Assembly (NCBI GenBank): GCA_028274465.1 | Contig: CM051457.1 | Location: 101,493,982-101,557,981, forward strand | Direction of reading: 5' to 3' | From: Plantago ovata | Taxonomy: Eukaryota; Streptophyta; Magnoliopsida; Lamiales; Plantaginaceae | Length of the DNA stretch: 64,000 bases | In this document: positions 48,578 through 62,567 of the stretch, piece by piece | Layout: every line of letters begins with the position of its first letter | Position numbering within the stretch: position 1 is the stretch's first letter | Notes under the pieces: generated by a model | What the model was told of the DNA's origin: nothing | Databases searched by the model: none | Seen by the model: the letters and a program-made list of their open reading frames with translations, nothing else | Position numbers and translations under genes: made by a program

Positions 48578-51500
48578 ATGGCCTTTTATCTTGGTACCCT
48601 TGTTGAACTCCTTCATAAAATCCTCCACCCTGACCAACACTATCAGAATTGGTTTCTTGATAATGAAAAGATTCCGCAAATCCAATCTCTCTTTGAAAAA
48701 GCCTCTTTCTTGAGGGACTTTCTTGCCAACTCTACTCCAGCAATCCAAGCTAAAATAGAAACTTTGGAAGATCAAATCCGGGATGCGGCCGAAAGTGCTG
48801 AGGATGTACTCGAGTCGTACCTTGCATCTCAGATTTTGTCAAATCAGAGAAAGTTCAGTTTTTCTTCAGCCTTTAACTTTCGACCAACTAAGAGTCGTAA
48901 TAGATGGGGGTTTACAGAGTCCTCTGATGATGATATGTTGTCGGCCGAAAATGCTAAGTACAAACTTGAGTCCTACGGTAAAGCTCAGGAGGCTCTTGCT
49001 CATAGGCGTCAAATGCAATCACTCTTCCAGAAGGCGTCATTGCTGAGAAAGTTTGTTGCTGAGTCTGCACCAATTCAAGCTAACTTTGAAATGTTGGAGG
49101 ATGTAATCACGGGTGCGGCAAAAAATATGGAGTGCATAGTTGAGTCATACACTAAAGCTCACGATGTAAACACATTTCATATCCAATCCCTCTCCAAAAA
49201 GTCCTCTTTCTTGAGAATTTTTTTTGCCAACTCTGGTCCAACAATTCGAGCTATAATGGACACTTCGGAGGATGAGGATCAACCTTGGTTACACGATACA
49301 ATACTTTATCTGGAAGATACAATCAGGGACGCGGCTGAACTTTTTCAGGAGCTTGTTTGGTCATATCGAAATTCAAGTAGTCAGATCTTTATGATTAAGC
49401 CACCAGATATGAGTGAAGTTATCAGTGTTTTTGAATCTGTAACAGCTGAAATTATCAGGAGTGGGCGATCTGTAAGCTCATCACCTGTAGTTCCTTCATG
49501 GTGGACCAAAGATCCGACTGCCGAAGATATGGTGGTGGGATTGGACAAGGATTTGATCGAATTGAATGATCGACTCACTTCACAATCTCGTACACTGGAG
49601 ATAATCCCAATCGTAGGCATGGGGGGAATTGGTAAGACTACACTCGCCCGTAAACAATACAATGAGCATTCTTCTAGTAAACACTTTGATATCTGTTTAT
49701 GGGCAACAATATCACAACAATATGATCCACGACATGTTCTTCTAAGCCTTCTTGGTTGTACAAATAGTGACAAGACAAATGCAGAACTCAAACTCGATTT
49801 GTACCAAACGTTATGGTCTAGAAGATACTTGATTGTATTGGATGATGTTTGGAGTTCCAATGTGTGGGATGATATTTGTACGTGGGCTCCAGATAACAAT
49901 AACAGTAGCCGGATCATTTTGACTACGAGGGAGAATCATGTAGCTGATTATGTTAGCTCCAACAAATATCAGATGCAACTCCTCAACAAGGAAGACAGTT
50001 GGGAGCTCTTCGAAAAATTTGCGCATGCTGGGAAGAAGTGCCCCAATGAATTAGAAGAAATTGCCCAAGAAATTGTGAAAAAATGTGAAGGACTGCCTCT
50101 TGCGCTTAAGGTGATTGGGGGATTCCTCTCCGGAGCTGAGAGGACAAAATATTTTTGGGAGAAGGTTGCAGACGGCATAAGTACATTCATTGCAAAAGAA
50201 GACAGTCAATTCTCGGGGATATTTTCATGGAGCTATGCCAATTTGCCGCATTATTTGAAGCCTTGTTTACTTTATATAGGTGCTTTTCCCGAAGATCATG
50301 AGATTAAAGCCTCAAGACTAATAAAGTTGTGGGTTTCAGAGGGATTTTTGAATCCAATGAAAGATAAAAGCCCTGAAGAAGTTGCAGAGATATACTTGAA
50401 TGGCCTCACTGATAGAAATCTTATTTTTGTCCATAAGAGGAGCTTTGGTGGGAGAGTGAAATCATATGGCATGCACGATCTCTTGAGAGACTTGTGCCAG
50501 AGGAAAGCTGAAGAGAAGAAGTTCATTCTCGCCAAAAATTATGGGGAGTCTGAAGATACATTATGTGCTCGCCGTGTGTGTTTTAATTGCCGTCGAAACA
50601 GTGCTGTTAATTTCTCCTTGGAGCTAATGAATGGAACTCGTTCATTACAAGTAATTGGACACCGTCTCATTAAAGTACATGATGACTTCATATTTATTAA
50701 GGATAAGGGGTTTCAGTTATCGAGGTTGTGGGTGTTAGACATAGTTAGAGTTAGACTGCAACGATTTCCGGAAGAGATACTGGAGTTGGTTTACTTGAAG
50801 CATCTGGCCCTTTGTATTAAGAGTGTGTCTCAATCGTCATTACCCTTGAGGTTAGTCTTGCTACAGAATTTACAAACCATTATCTTTCTGTTCTGGGATG
50901 TACAAGTACAAAACTTCCCAACGGCAATATTTCTTCTGCCACAACTCCGACACTTCAAGATGAGCTGTATCTATCTAGGTCCACTTACCGTTGTCCCAAG
51001 CTTCACTTTTGGAGAAACTCTACAGAGCCTATCTTATGTATCTGTGGAAATACTTTCCCAATTGATTGGAAAACTTCCAAGTTTAAAGAGTTTAGGAATT
51101 GACGGTTGCGATTGGAAGACTGAGCCAAACATTGATCTCACCAGCTTCCCTAGGCTCCAAACAATCAAAATCATTGGCGGTTACTACCTCGCTCCCATTT
51201 TCCCACAAACCCTAAGAGAGTTGATCATCACTGCCCACAGTAAGTTATCAGGGACATTTATGAGCAGAATCGGTGGACTTCCAAATCTCCAACTTCTCCA
51301 ATTGAAATCTTGTGTGTTTGAAAATTCAACATGGGAGTCATCTGAAGGTGAATTCTGCAGCCTACAGTACCTCTTGTTCTCTTCATGGAATTTGGAGAAT
51401 TGGATAGCGGATGAAACCCACTTCCCTCAACTTAAGCACCTGCTTATTAATAGTTGCCACCGTCTGAAGGAGATTCCTCTTGAAATAGGGGGAATTGACA

Positions 51501-51625
51501 CCCTAGAAGTAATTGAATTGGATGATTGCATGGCCTCTGTATTCGACTCGGCAAGGAGCATCCTCCAGGAACAATGTGACTGTGCCAACGAAAATCTTCT
51601 ACTTCGCCTCGGCCGAGAACTATAA
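48578..51625 (+). CDS. CC-NB-LRR disease resistance protein (R1/Rx-like), CC units triplicated
   Basis: A single uninterrupted exon of 1015 codons, typical of R1/Rx-type NLR immune receptors, which sense pathogen effectors inside the cell. The start ATG (AGATATGGCC) gives MAFYLGTLVELLHKIL, a normal first helix. The N-terminal region is ~310 residues, about twice the usual size: the helix pair IQSLFEKASFLRDFLANS...EDQIRDAAESAEDVLES recurs as QMQSLFQKASLLRKFV... (about 145-192) and IQSLSKKSSFLRIFFANS...EDTIRDAAELFQELVWS (about 202-263). The NB-ARC domain is intact: P-loop GMGGIGKTT (347-355), kinase-2 LIVLDDVW (418-425), RNBS-B SRIILTTR (444-451), GLPLAL (505-510), MHD (632-634). Irregular leucine-rich repeats fill about 690-1000. 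No frame damage is seen. Confidence 0.93.
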   Translation: MAFYLGTLVELLHKILHPDQHYQNWFLDNEKIPQIQSLFEKASFLRDFLANSTPAIQAKIETLEDQIRDAAESAEDVLESYLASQILSNQRKFSFSSAFNFRPTKSRNRWGFTESSDDDMLSAENAKYKLESYGKAQEALAHRRQMQSLFQKASLLRKFVAESAPIQANFEMLEDVITGAAKNMECIVESYTKAHDVNTFHIQSLSKKSSFLRIFFANSGPTIRAIMDTSEDEDQPWLHDTILYLEDTIRDAAELFQELVWSYRNSSSQIFMIKPPDMSEVISVFESVTAEIIRSGRSVSSSPVVPSWWTKDPTAEDMVVGLDKDLIELNDRLTSQSRTLEIIPIVGMGGIGKTTLARKQYNEHSSSKHFDICLWATISQQYDPRHVLLSLLGCTNSDKTNAELKLDLYQTLWSRRYLIVLDDVWSSNVWDDICTWAPDNNNSSRIILTTRENHVADYVSSNKYQMQLLNKEDSWELFEKFAHAGKKCPNELEEIAQEIVKKCEGLPLALKVIGGFLSGAERTKYFWEKVADGISTFIAKEDSQFSGIFSWSYANLPHYLKPCLLYIGAFPEDHEIKASRLIKLWVSEGFLNPMKDKSPEEVAEIYLNGLTDRNLIFVHKRSFGGRVKSYGMHDLLRDLCQRKAEEKKFILAKNYGESEDTLCARRVCFNCRRNSAVNFSLELMNGTRSLQVIGHRLIKVHDDFIFIKDKGFQLSRLWVLDIVRVRLQRFPEEILELVYLKHLALCIKSVSQSSLPLRLVLLQNLQTIIFLFWDVQVQNFPTAIFLLPQLRHFKMSCIYLGPLTVVPSFTFGETLQSLSYVSVEILSQLIGKLPSLKSLGIDGCDWKTEPNIDLTSFPRLQTIKIIGGYYLAPIFPQTLRELIITAHSKLSGTFMSRIGGLPNLQLLQLKSCVFENSTWESSEGEFCSLQYLLFSSWNLENWIADETHFPQLKHLLINSCHRLKEIPLEIGGIDTLEVIELDDCMASVFDSARSILQEQCDCANENLLLRLGREL

Positions 51626-52394
51626 GGTACATTTTGTATGTATGTCTTTATTTAAATTTGAATTTAATATAATCATGAACACTTCTGTTAGCCAAGGAGC
51701 AAAATTATTACAAGTATATCAGGATGTGAAAGCCAGTAATTAAGTTCTGTTATACTGTGCTGTTATTATTACTATTATTATATATTCCACGGATTTTATG
51801 TATCTTCGATATAACCATTTAAGAAAAGTATCGTTTACAGATTACACATATACCTTGATCAACTAATTCATGATGTCTTTATGGTCCATTGTGAAATTGT
51901 CATGTGTTCTTTAGCTGTAATAATAATTACAGCCTCTCTTTGTTTTCGTTGTTGTGCAGATGTTAATTAACATCATTGCTGAAATTTGCCCACATAAACA
52001 TCAATCCATTAATCTGAATTTTTCTAGGTTATATGAATTATAAGTACGACAATGCTTGAACTGGTTTAGGCCGATTTAGCAGGGTCCTGTGATTAGATTC
52101 ATCTTTAATCAAGTAATTGGCTTATTATCACAACAAAAAGTTGGATTTCATTCCACAAGCAATATTGTGATCTGTTGTTACTCTTTCTTACGACAAAAAC
52201 TCCACAGAGTTATGTTAACTATACAGATTTGTGAACCTTATCTCTATTCACCAAGAAAAATGTGTTTCTCAGAACTTTTCCAAGTATTTACCATATCAAA
52301 CAGGTCTATGTGGAGCATATCTTGATGTAGTTTTAACTGCGCATTTTGAAGATTAGACTTAAACCTTTCTACCTGATATTCCCATTATTATGTG
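51626..52394. other. NLR 3' flank
   Basis: Gene-free, with a (TTA)n-like run near 51760. Probably NLR 3'UTR plus spacer before the duplicated kinase segment. Confidence 0.35.
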
Positions 52395-54245
<1,851 letters not shown>

Positions 54246-54744
54246 TGTTAGGTGTTATCTCAACAGCTGTTTCCGAATGCAGTCAGGAAAAGGTAATTGT
54301 CTCCATTAGGAAATCAATTCCTATTCGAATTCCTTTAGGTTAGCTGCAAATTGAAGGCTATATAAATGGGTGATTACTGCATGCTCAAGAATATAACAAC
54401 ACGGCACTGAAGGCTTGTTCGACTACTTCGACAAGTGATATATTATAGATTATAGGTTATAGCTTTGAGAGACAAATATGTTCTTGTTTCTTGGATACTG
54501 TTAGGGACTTGTAATTGGCGTTCATATAATATATTGAAGCTGGTTGATCTCCGTGGACGTAGGTTATTCAGAACAGAACCACGTTAAACTCTTGTGTTCT
54601 TTCTTGCTTGCGTTCTTGCTCTGTTTCTGGTGTTTTGGTTGCTTGTGTGTGTGTTTGATTGATGCAGCTGGTTCTTGGTGGTTTAGTTGTGTTGTGAGCT
54701 TTTGTGATTAGGTATAATCGACTATTGTTGAATCGAACTCAACA
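54246..54744 (+). repeat. 5' LTR of copia-1 with TATA box and PBS
   Basis: Bounded by TGTT and AACA inverted ends. A TATA box (TATATAAAT, 54359-54367) lies ~115 bases in. Immediately after the LTR is ATTGGCGCCGTCTGTGGGA, the primer-binding-site region widely seen in plant LTR elements. The base pairs flanking the left edge, AGTAT, are the predicted target duplication. Confidence 0.8.
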
Positions 54745-54809
54745 ATTGGCGCCGTCTGTGGGAAGGGTCGAAGGAATTTACCGGGAGAATCCAAAGCTTG
54801 ATATAAGCA

Positions 54810-55520
54810 ATGTCGTCAACTAAAATCGATATTGAGAAGCTCACTAAACACACAGATTTCAGCCTGTGGAAACTGAGGGTTAAGGCCTTGTTATCGGATT
54901 ATGGAGCTGACGATGCTCTGTTGGGGGATGACGGTCTTAAGGAGATTAAAGACGATGCAAAGAAGAAAGAAATCAAGAAGAAGACATTCAATACACTGAT
55001 TCACTCATTGAGCGATGAAGCATTGAGGGAGGTTGTTAAGTGTACTGATGCAAAGGAAATCTGGGATAAACTTGAAAAAGTTTATAATGGGAAATCATCA
55101 GTCCAGATGATGTATCTCAAGCAGAAGTTTCTTGGTTTTAGGATGGTTGAAGGGAGGTCGATATTGGAGCAATTAGCATAATTTGATAAGATCACAACTC
55201 ACTTGGAGAATGTTGGTGACAAGACAACAGACTCGGAAAAGGCTATGGTGTTGCTGAACTCCATGCCTAACATCTATGAGAACTTCAGAGATTCATTGAT
55301 GTTTGGTAATGTTGAAGTAACTTTGGATTTGGTAAGAGAATCATTGAAGACTAGGGAGTTCCATAAGCAGAAGAATCTGCAGGAAGGTGGACATTCGGCT
55401 GAGAATCTTGCTATGAAGAACCATGGTTCCAATAAGGGTTCTTCAAGGGAAAGATTACCAAAGGAGAAATATAAGAAGCAAGAGAGTAAGAGGTCATCAG
55501 ATTCTGTGGAAAACAGGAGG
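54810..55520 (+). pseudogene. Copia-1 gag, stop codon and truncated
   Basis: Starts MSSTKIDIEKLTKHTDFSLW, a copia gag N-terminus of the UBN2 type, continuing through KEIWDKLEKVYNGKS. A TAG interrupts it near 55180 (LEQLA*FDKI), after which the same frame continues (LLNSMPNIYENFRDS). It ends at ENRRC, just where the zinc knuckle should begin, because copia-2 inserted there. Confidence 0.85.
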
Positions 55521-57034
55521 TGTTAGGAAACTTGTAATTTTGATGAGCAATTAACCATGCTAAATTAATGGAAGTCCAGTAACTAATACTCTTAAGGTCC
55601 ATAGGAATTTAGAATTTTAAGGACATTGTAAAAGAGGAACGTTTGCTGAAAGACTTAGTGTAGGTACTAGTTAGGTGCTTTAATTTGCTGATGATGTACT
55701 TTGTTTTTACAAATGAACTATTGAAGCATTAGAACCACTCAGAAACTTAAAGATTCGAAGACTGAAGACTTAGAAGAATTCTGAGAAAGGTATCTACAAA
55801 GGCACATGTTGCTCAGAAAGTGAGATTTTCAGCAACAGCTCGCATAAGTGAAAATCTATATGACAGAGTAGGTTGTGCTTGCTGAAACTGAGACTGACCA
55901 CTTACTGAAAAACATATGTGACCTCCTTGCTGAAGAGTACTTGCATTTTGGCTCCAACGTTCACATTTGAAATTGATTCAAATGAACATTAAATGCAAAG
56001 TAGGCACGCGAAGAACATGAAGACTAGAAGACAAATGAAGGACGCTGCTGAAAGTACAAAAGCAAGATAGTGACATCTTAAGGTGCAAAGCCTTAGAATT
56101 TGAAATTCAAACGGCTCCCTTGATACACTATAAATAGAGGTCATCTGGCAAAGAGTAGAAGTGTGTCAATAACGTGATCAAACTCTCACTTGTGCTTAAA
56201 CACTCAAAATCTTCTATACTCTTTACTGCCTATTGATCCGTCTAAGACTTAAGCTTGAAACAAAATCTACTTGTGAAGAAGTAGAACATTCACGGCTAAG
56301 AAATTAGTTAAGTGTTCTTTATTTTGAACAAGAACAAGTCTTGTCACCAGAAACAACTTAACTTGCTTACTGAAAAGTATTACAAGTTGTGTTTCTTTAG
56401 ATAACTTGTTATAGCTGAAAAAGTTATACTCAAGTCATCTCATCCCAAACCTGTCTAACTGATAAACACCCTTATTCAGGCGTAAACTTCAGGGGGAATT
56501 AATCAAGCATTGTGTTGCTGATTATAAGTCCCAAGTTTGGTGGAGAATAAGGTTACAATTCTCTAGTTAGGTTGGAAACGAAGCAAGTGTGCTTTGGTTT
56601 CTGAAGAATCATTAGTGATAGGATTTGTAATGAACCTCAATCTTATCTTAGTGGATTCTGTCCTAGAAAAGAAAAAGTGGATTAGTTGAGAGATTACGCC
56701 ACTCTCAGATACCACTGTAAAAGTGTTTGTGTGATTTAATTTACCGCATTTAGTTTTCAGCAAGCTACATTTATTGTACACTGTCACTCTGCTCACTTGC
56801 TGAAACTAGCACTCTCTGAAAAACACTTATTGTATAAAGTCTTCCGCACTCTGTTTATAAAGTACCAGTAAACTCATTACTGAAAAGTAACAAGTACTTG
56901 CTGAGAAAGTTAAGTACCAGCAAACTCATTACTGAAAAGTAATAAGCACTTGCTGAGAAAGTTTTTAAACGACGAAAGTTTGAAAAGACTATTCACCCCC
57001 CCTAGTCTTTTCTTGTTGTTTAAAGGGACCAACA
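55521..57034 (+). repeat. 5' LTR of copia-2
   Basis: Bounded by TGTT/AACA. The TATA box is at 56129-56136. Near its 3' end an ~50-bp unit (ACTCATTACTGAAAAGTAA..CTTGCTGAGAAAGTTAAGTACCA) is tandemly duplicated (about 56868-56965). The same LTR family supplies the fragment at 4801-4929. The left flank GGAGG is the predicted target duplication. Confidence 0.85.
56129..56136 (+). promoter_or_regulatory. TATA box of the copia-2 LTR
   Basis: TATAAATA in the context ACACTATAAATAGAGG, inside the LTR ~610 bases from its start, with CTCTCACTTGTGCTTAAACACTC ~55 bases downstream as in LTR leader regions (motif words given in part). Confidence 0.7.
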
Positions 57035-57146
57035 AGTGGTATCAGAGCTGGAGGTTCTTTAACCTTCAGCACTGAACCTAGATCCCCTTAGGTGCTTTCC
57101 GTAAATCACTTTCAGTTGATCAGTTTGGTAGTCTTTTGCTGACAGG

Positions 57147-58310
57147 ATGTCTTTAGGAGACGCTCCCTTGCTGAAGCTGGAAAACTATGAAAAATGGCGA
57201 AACAACATTATGCTACATCTTGAGGCCATTAGTGATGAAATGGTTACTGTCATAAATGATGGACCTATCAAGATCACTAAACTTGAGAGAAGCTTTCCTC
57301 ACAAAATCACGGATACTGCTGGAAAGGAAACTATCTTAGGAGAACCGGTTGATACCGCCGTTCCAAAACCAAGAGAGGAATGGACTTCCGACGAAGCCAA
57401 AAGATTCCATCTTGATGGCCAAGCAAGAAACATCATTATTTGATCTACTCCAGATACTATACAGTGCAAACTGTGGGGTGCCAAAACTGCTAAGGAAGCT
57501 TAGGAAATGGTTCAAGATCTTTGTGTTGGATCTGACAAAACCAAGGAAAACAAACTTGAAGTGCTAAAGTTGAAGTTCCAAAACTTTAAACAAGGTACAA
57601 ACGATTCACTGGAATACTTGGATTTCAGATTCACAACTCTAGTGAGTGAGATGGCTGCCTTAGGAGTTGAAAACTTCTATTCAGATTCTGAGAAGGTGAA
57701 AACCATTATTAGAAGTCTGAACCAAGAATGGATCCATACTCAGAACTTCTACTACAATCAAGGAATGCCAAATATCACTCCAACTGAGTTGTTCTCTCAT
57801 CTTGCTACTGTCAACTACGAGACAAAGCAAAGAGAAAATGTGTTTGCTGAAAAATCGCAAAACATTGCTCTTGCCGCAAAGCCATCATCTTCTGAAAAGA
57901 AGAATGATAAAGAGCCTGCTGATGAAAACTCTCTTGTTGTTAAAAACATGAAGAAATTCATCAGTAAGGAACTTGAAAGGCGAAAAGCAAAAGAGAAGCT
58001 GAAAAAGCATATTGGTAACAACTACCATAAATACAAGGATGAAGCTAGCTCGCTGAACAAGCAAGCTCAGCAAGAAAACTCCTCTGAAGAACCAGCAGTT
58101 GGCAATGATCTTTGCTTTTATTGCAAAAAGCCTGGACACTTCAAAGTAAATTGTCCTTTGCTGAAAGGAAAATCTGCTGAAAAGAAGAAGAAGTTCAAAA
58201 GGACTTTGATTGCTGAAGAAAAGAAAAAGCTTCAAGCAAAAATTGATGCTCTTTGCATTGAAACAAGCTCTGAAGACAGCGAGGTAGAGAGTTCAGACAC
58301 TGAAGAATAA
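57147..58310 (+). pseudogene. Copia-2 gag with two stop codons
   Basis: Starts MSLGDAPLLKLENYEKWRNN. A TGA at about 57442 and a TAG at about 57500 break the N-terminal part; the frame then stays open for 267 codons (57507-58310). It contains the CCHC zinc knuckle CFYCKKPGHFKVNC (about 58113-58154), flanked by Lys-rich stretches. It ends in an acidic tail (SEDSEVESSDTEE). Confidence 0.85.
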
Positions 58311-59560
58311 GAAGCCACTCTTGATGTAGAGACCGGCAAGGAAGTTCGTGGAATAGCTATGGAAGCTTATCCAGATGTGTCAAACTACGAATTCTGCCTC
58401 ATGGCTGGTCAGATAAATTGTCCTACCTCTGACTCTGATTCAGAAAGTGAAGATTACATTGACCTTGATAGAATTCAAGGAGAAATCGAAAGATTTGAGA
58501 AAACTCTGAGCAAACAGCAAGAGAAACTACAGAATGCTGAACTTCTGACTAAGCAAACTACTGAAAAGTATGTCTTGCTGAGCGTTGAGTCAGAAAAGAA
58601 GGATGCTGAAATATTGCATCTCAAGAAGTTAATTGCTGAAGCTACAGAGAAGAATGCAAATGGCAATAGAATTGGAAGAGTATCAGTCCTCAATTCTAAA
58701 GTTACTTGCTGAAATACAAGTAATGAAAAAGATGAAAGTCAATTTCAAATCTTATACTGACGCTATTAATACGCTGACTGAACTAAACTCCTATCTGAGA
58801 GACCCATCTCAGAAAGAAGGTTTAGGTGCAACGTATGAAGGTGATGATGTAATAATCTTGAGTAAAGACAAATCACCAATCACCTTTGTTCGTGCAACTG
58901 ATAGTGGTCAACCAGAACTCTATCAGATTGGTCAATCTAAGGTTGCTGAAATAAGCAATCAAGTACCTACGACCTTAAAGCACGTTGTTGCCACTCAAAG
59001 TAACAAGACTTTAAAAGGAAAACAGGTTGCTGAAAAGCAAACTGTTCAGAAAAAGGATGCTGTAAAGCATTCCGCCAAACAAGTTGCTGAAAAGCAATTT
59101 GTTAAGACTAAAGGCAAGATTGCTAAAAGTAATTAGAAGACCTTTGCTGACAAACCTGAATCGAGTAAGGTTGCTGAGACAAAAGCTCAGCATTCTCCGA
59201 AAAGTGGACTTGGATTCAAAACCAAGCAAAGTCAACTCTTTCACGAGTATAAGCAAAGTCAGCAAAGATACTTCAAAGAGATGAACAAAACCAAGCCTAA
59301 GAGTTCTGACAAAACTCAAAATGCTAGGACTAGAAGGAACCTTGCTAGAAAAGAACTTACTGAAAAGTATGTTTAGCAAAAGGGTCAACCAAGCAAGACA
59401 CCACATCAGAAAGTGGACTTGATTAGCAATGATCAAAAGTCTTTCGGTTCTAAGCCCTCTAGTTCCTCAGCAAGTAGAAAACAAGTCAAAGTTGAAAAAC
59501 TCAAGACTTGGGTTTTCACTGGACGTTTTCTTGAACATGTTAATGGACATCCAATATTGG
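58311..59560 (+). pseudogene. Charged coiled-coil spacer between gag and pol, broken
   Basis: Open pieces at 58359-58712, 58633-59136 and after 59136 continue one another in different frames. They are rich in Lys/Glu/Gln with heptad-like patterns (RFEKTLSKQQEKLQNAELL) and repeated AEKQ units. Such a region between gag and protease is seen in SIRE-type copia elements. At least two frame breaks. Confidence 0.65.
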
Positions 59561-62500
59561 ATAATTAACTTGTTTGCTCTTGATTGTGCAGACTTTAGCC
59601 ACGGAAACAAACAATGCAATTTGGCACTTTGACAGTGGTTGTGGAAAGCACATGACGGGCAACAAGAAAAACCTTATAAACTATAAACGGTGGTCTAAAG
59701 GTCCAACAATAAGGTTGTCTGGTGGAGGCTTTGGTTCTACTAAAGGTTATGGTGATGTGAAGTCTTGATGCATTACCATTTCGGGAGTTCTTTATGTCAA
59801 AAATCTTAAGTTTAACCTTTTCAGCATGAGTCAATTCGCTGACAAAGGTTACTTCATCAAAATCAAAAGTGATGAATGCAAACTTATTGACTTTGAGACA
59901 AAGAAGGTTATTATGGTTGCTAGAAGATTAGGAGGTCTCTATACCGTAGATTGGTCTTCAGCAATCGTTGAAAAATGCCTTGTCTCAGATCATGATTGCC
60001 TTGCTGAAAAAGCATGGTTATGGCATAAACGAACAAGTCACCTAAACTTCAAGACGCTGAATAAGCTGTCTAAAAAGGCACTTGTAGTTTGATTACCTAA
60101 AGTTACTTTTAAGAAGGATGGCGTTTGCAATGCATGTCAGCAAGGAAAGCAAACCAAAACTTCTTTCAAGAACAAGGCAGTACCGTCAACTACAAAACCT
60201 TTACAACTCTTGCACATGGACTTGTTTGAATCTTCTTCAACAAGCTATGCTGGCAAGAAGTATGGTCTGGTGGTGGTAGATGACTATTCAAGATTCACTT
60301 GGGTAGTATTTATCAAACACAAGTCTGAAACAAGGACTGAAATACCTAACTTGCTGAACAAGCTCGAAGTCATGAAAAATCACAAGGTAAAAGTAATAAG
60401 AACAGACCATGGTACTGAGTTTGTAAACCAGTACATAACTGAGTATTGCACTTCAAAAGGCATACAACATCAGTTATCCTCAGTAAGGACACCTCAACAA
60501 AATGGTGTTGCTGAAAGGAAGAATCGTACCCTTAAGGAAGCAGCTAGAACGATGCTTGCTGACACTGAAATAAGTGAAGCTTATTGGGTTGAAGCGATTA
60601 ATACCGCCTGCTATACTCAAAATAGATGCTTGATAACTAAGGAATACAACAAAACTCCCTATGAGTTATTTGTTGGAAGACCTCCTAACATCACCCATCT
60701 AAGAGTATTTGGTTGCAAATGCTTTGTTCTTAACAATGGTAGAGAATACTTAAGAACATTTCAACCAAAGGCAGACGAAGCGATATTTCTTGGCTACTCC
60801 TTGCATAGTAAAGCTTATAGAGTTTACAACAAAAAGGCACAAAAGATCGAAGAATCAGTTGCATGTTGTATTCTATGAAAAATCACAAGGAGTCCCTGAT
60901 GAAGAAGAAATATCAGAATGTATAAAGAAATTACTCATACACGAGCAAAGAACTGAATCTGATGCTAGAAATATCAAATCAATTGAACTAAATGATGATT
61001 CTGACAATGACACTTCTTCCTCAAGTCATGACAAGATAAATATAGTTCATGATAAAGAATTTCCGGCTAAAGACGCGGTTGCTCCAGATGTTGCTGAAAC
61101 TACGCAACTTCCTGTGTCTGCTGACGAGTTACCTCAAACCAACAATGCTGAACAAGCAGTTTCTGATGAACCAATTTCAGCAGAGACACAACAAGATACC
61201 AGTAGTACTGAACAAGTACATGCTGAAACACAAATTTATCAGATCCAAAGAGCAGAAAACCTGTTAATAAGTGGATTAGAGATCATCCCTCTACGGATAT
61301 GATTGGTGATATTGACAAACGCCAAGTGACTAGATCCAAAGTATCTACTAATCAAGAACTTGTTGAAGAAGCAAACATCATTGAAGTAGAAGCTTTGTTC
61401 TCTTGCTTTGTTTCAGAAATTGAACCCAAGACCATAGAAGAAGCTTTAAAGTATTCTGAATGGATCAAGGCAATGCAAGAAGAACTGGATCAATTTGAAA
61501 GGAACAAAGTCCAGAAACTTGTACCCCTTGTAGAAGGAAAGAAAACAATTGGTACAAAGTGGGTGTTCAGAAACAAGCTGAGTGAATCTGGAGAAGTAAC
61601 AGTGAACAAAGCACGTTTAGTTGCTCAAGGTTACTGCCAGACTGAAGGATTGGACTATGATGAGTCTTATGCACCAGTTGCAAGATTGGATGCATTAGAC
61701 TCTTCTTAGCCTTTGCTGCTCACAATGACTTCATTGTTTATCAAATGGATGTTAAAAGTGCATTCCTAAATGGTGAACTTGCTGAAGAAGTCTACCTAGA
61801 ACAACCCCCTGGCTTTGAACTTCCCTTAGAAACCAAGATGATATACAAGCTTCAGAAAGCTGTATATGGTCTAAAGCAAGCACCAAGAGCTTGGTATGAT
61901 ACCTTAGTTAAGTTCCAGCTGGATAATGGTTTCAAGAAAGGTGAAGTTGACAAAACTTTATTTACCATGAACCATGATGGTAAAATACTCTTAGTCCAGA
62001 TTTATGTGGATGACATAATATTTGGATCTAAGGACAAGCAACTTTGTGATGATTTTGCCAAACTCATGACAAACAAGTTTGAAATGAGTATGATGGGCAA
62101 ATTGAATTATTTCCTAGGATTGCAAGTCAAGCAGCTCAAAGATGGAATATTCATAAATCAAGCAAAGTATGCAAAGGAAATGCTGATAAAGTTCAGGATC
62201 AAAGAGGAAGAAAAACCTGAAAAGATCCCTATGAGTGTTGGTACCAAATTGGGCTATACTAAACAAGATAAAAGTGTTGATGACACAAGTATAGGAAGCT
62301 CATTGGTTCCTTGCTGTATCTAACAGCAAGTAGGCCTGACATTCAGTATGTTGTTTGTGTGTGTGCAAGATTCCAATCTGATCCAAGAGAATCACACTAC
62401 AAAAAGGCACTTAAGATACTGAAATATGTCAAAGGTACAGTCAATGTTGGATTATGGTATCCAAAAGATTCTGGATTGGAATTGGTTGGTTATTCTGATG

Positions 62501-62562
62501 CTGATCATGGAGGATCAACTCTTGATAGAAAAAGTACTTCTGGAACTTGTTAGTTTCTAGGT
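59561..62562 (+). pseudogene. Copia-2 pol (PR, IN, RT, RNase H start), multiply broken
   Basis: Protease motif DSGCGKHMTG at ~59630. GAG-pre-integrase WLWHKRTSHLN at ~60020 and CNACQQGKQ. The integrase core shows MDLFES, RTDHGTEF and QQNGVAERKNR, the D-D-E residues. Reverse transcriptase shows QMDVKSAFLNGEL (~61745), YGLKQAPRAWY and the active-site YVDD at ~62005. RNase H starts YSDADHGG at ~62492. Breaks include TGA at ~59766 and ~60090, frameshifts near 60860, 61265, 61705 and 62320, and TAG at ~62552. The RNase H frame resumes after the inserted solo LTR at ~63889 (ISWFSKKQ...SSTESEYIAA), again shifted by one base. Confidence 0.9.
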
Positions 62563-62567
62563 ACAAG

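Larger units (their letters stand above)
54246..55520 (+). mobile_element. Ty1-copia element 1 (5' LTR and gag start), interrupted
   Basis: A 499-bp LTR (TGTTAGG...CTCAACA), a primer-binding site and the gag start are followed by the LTR of copia-2. The left border is fixed because similarity of the kinase pseudogene to its parent stops exactly before TGTT at 54246. The rest of the element should lie beyond copia-2, outside the window. Confidence 0.85.

Noticed and set aside
49381..49917. 178-codon minus-strand open frame inside the NLR gene
   Set aside because: Shadow of the NLR NB-ARC coding strand; no independent support.
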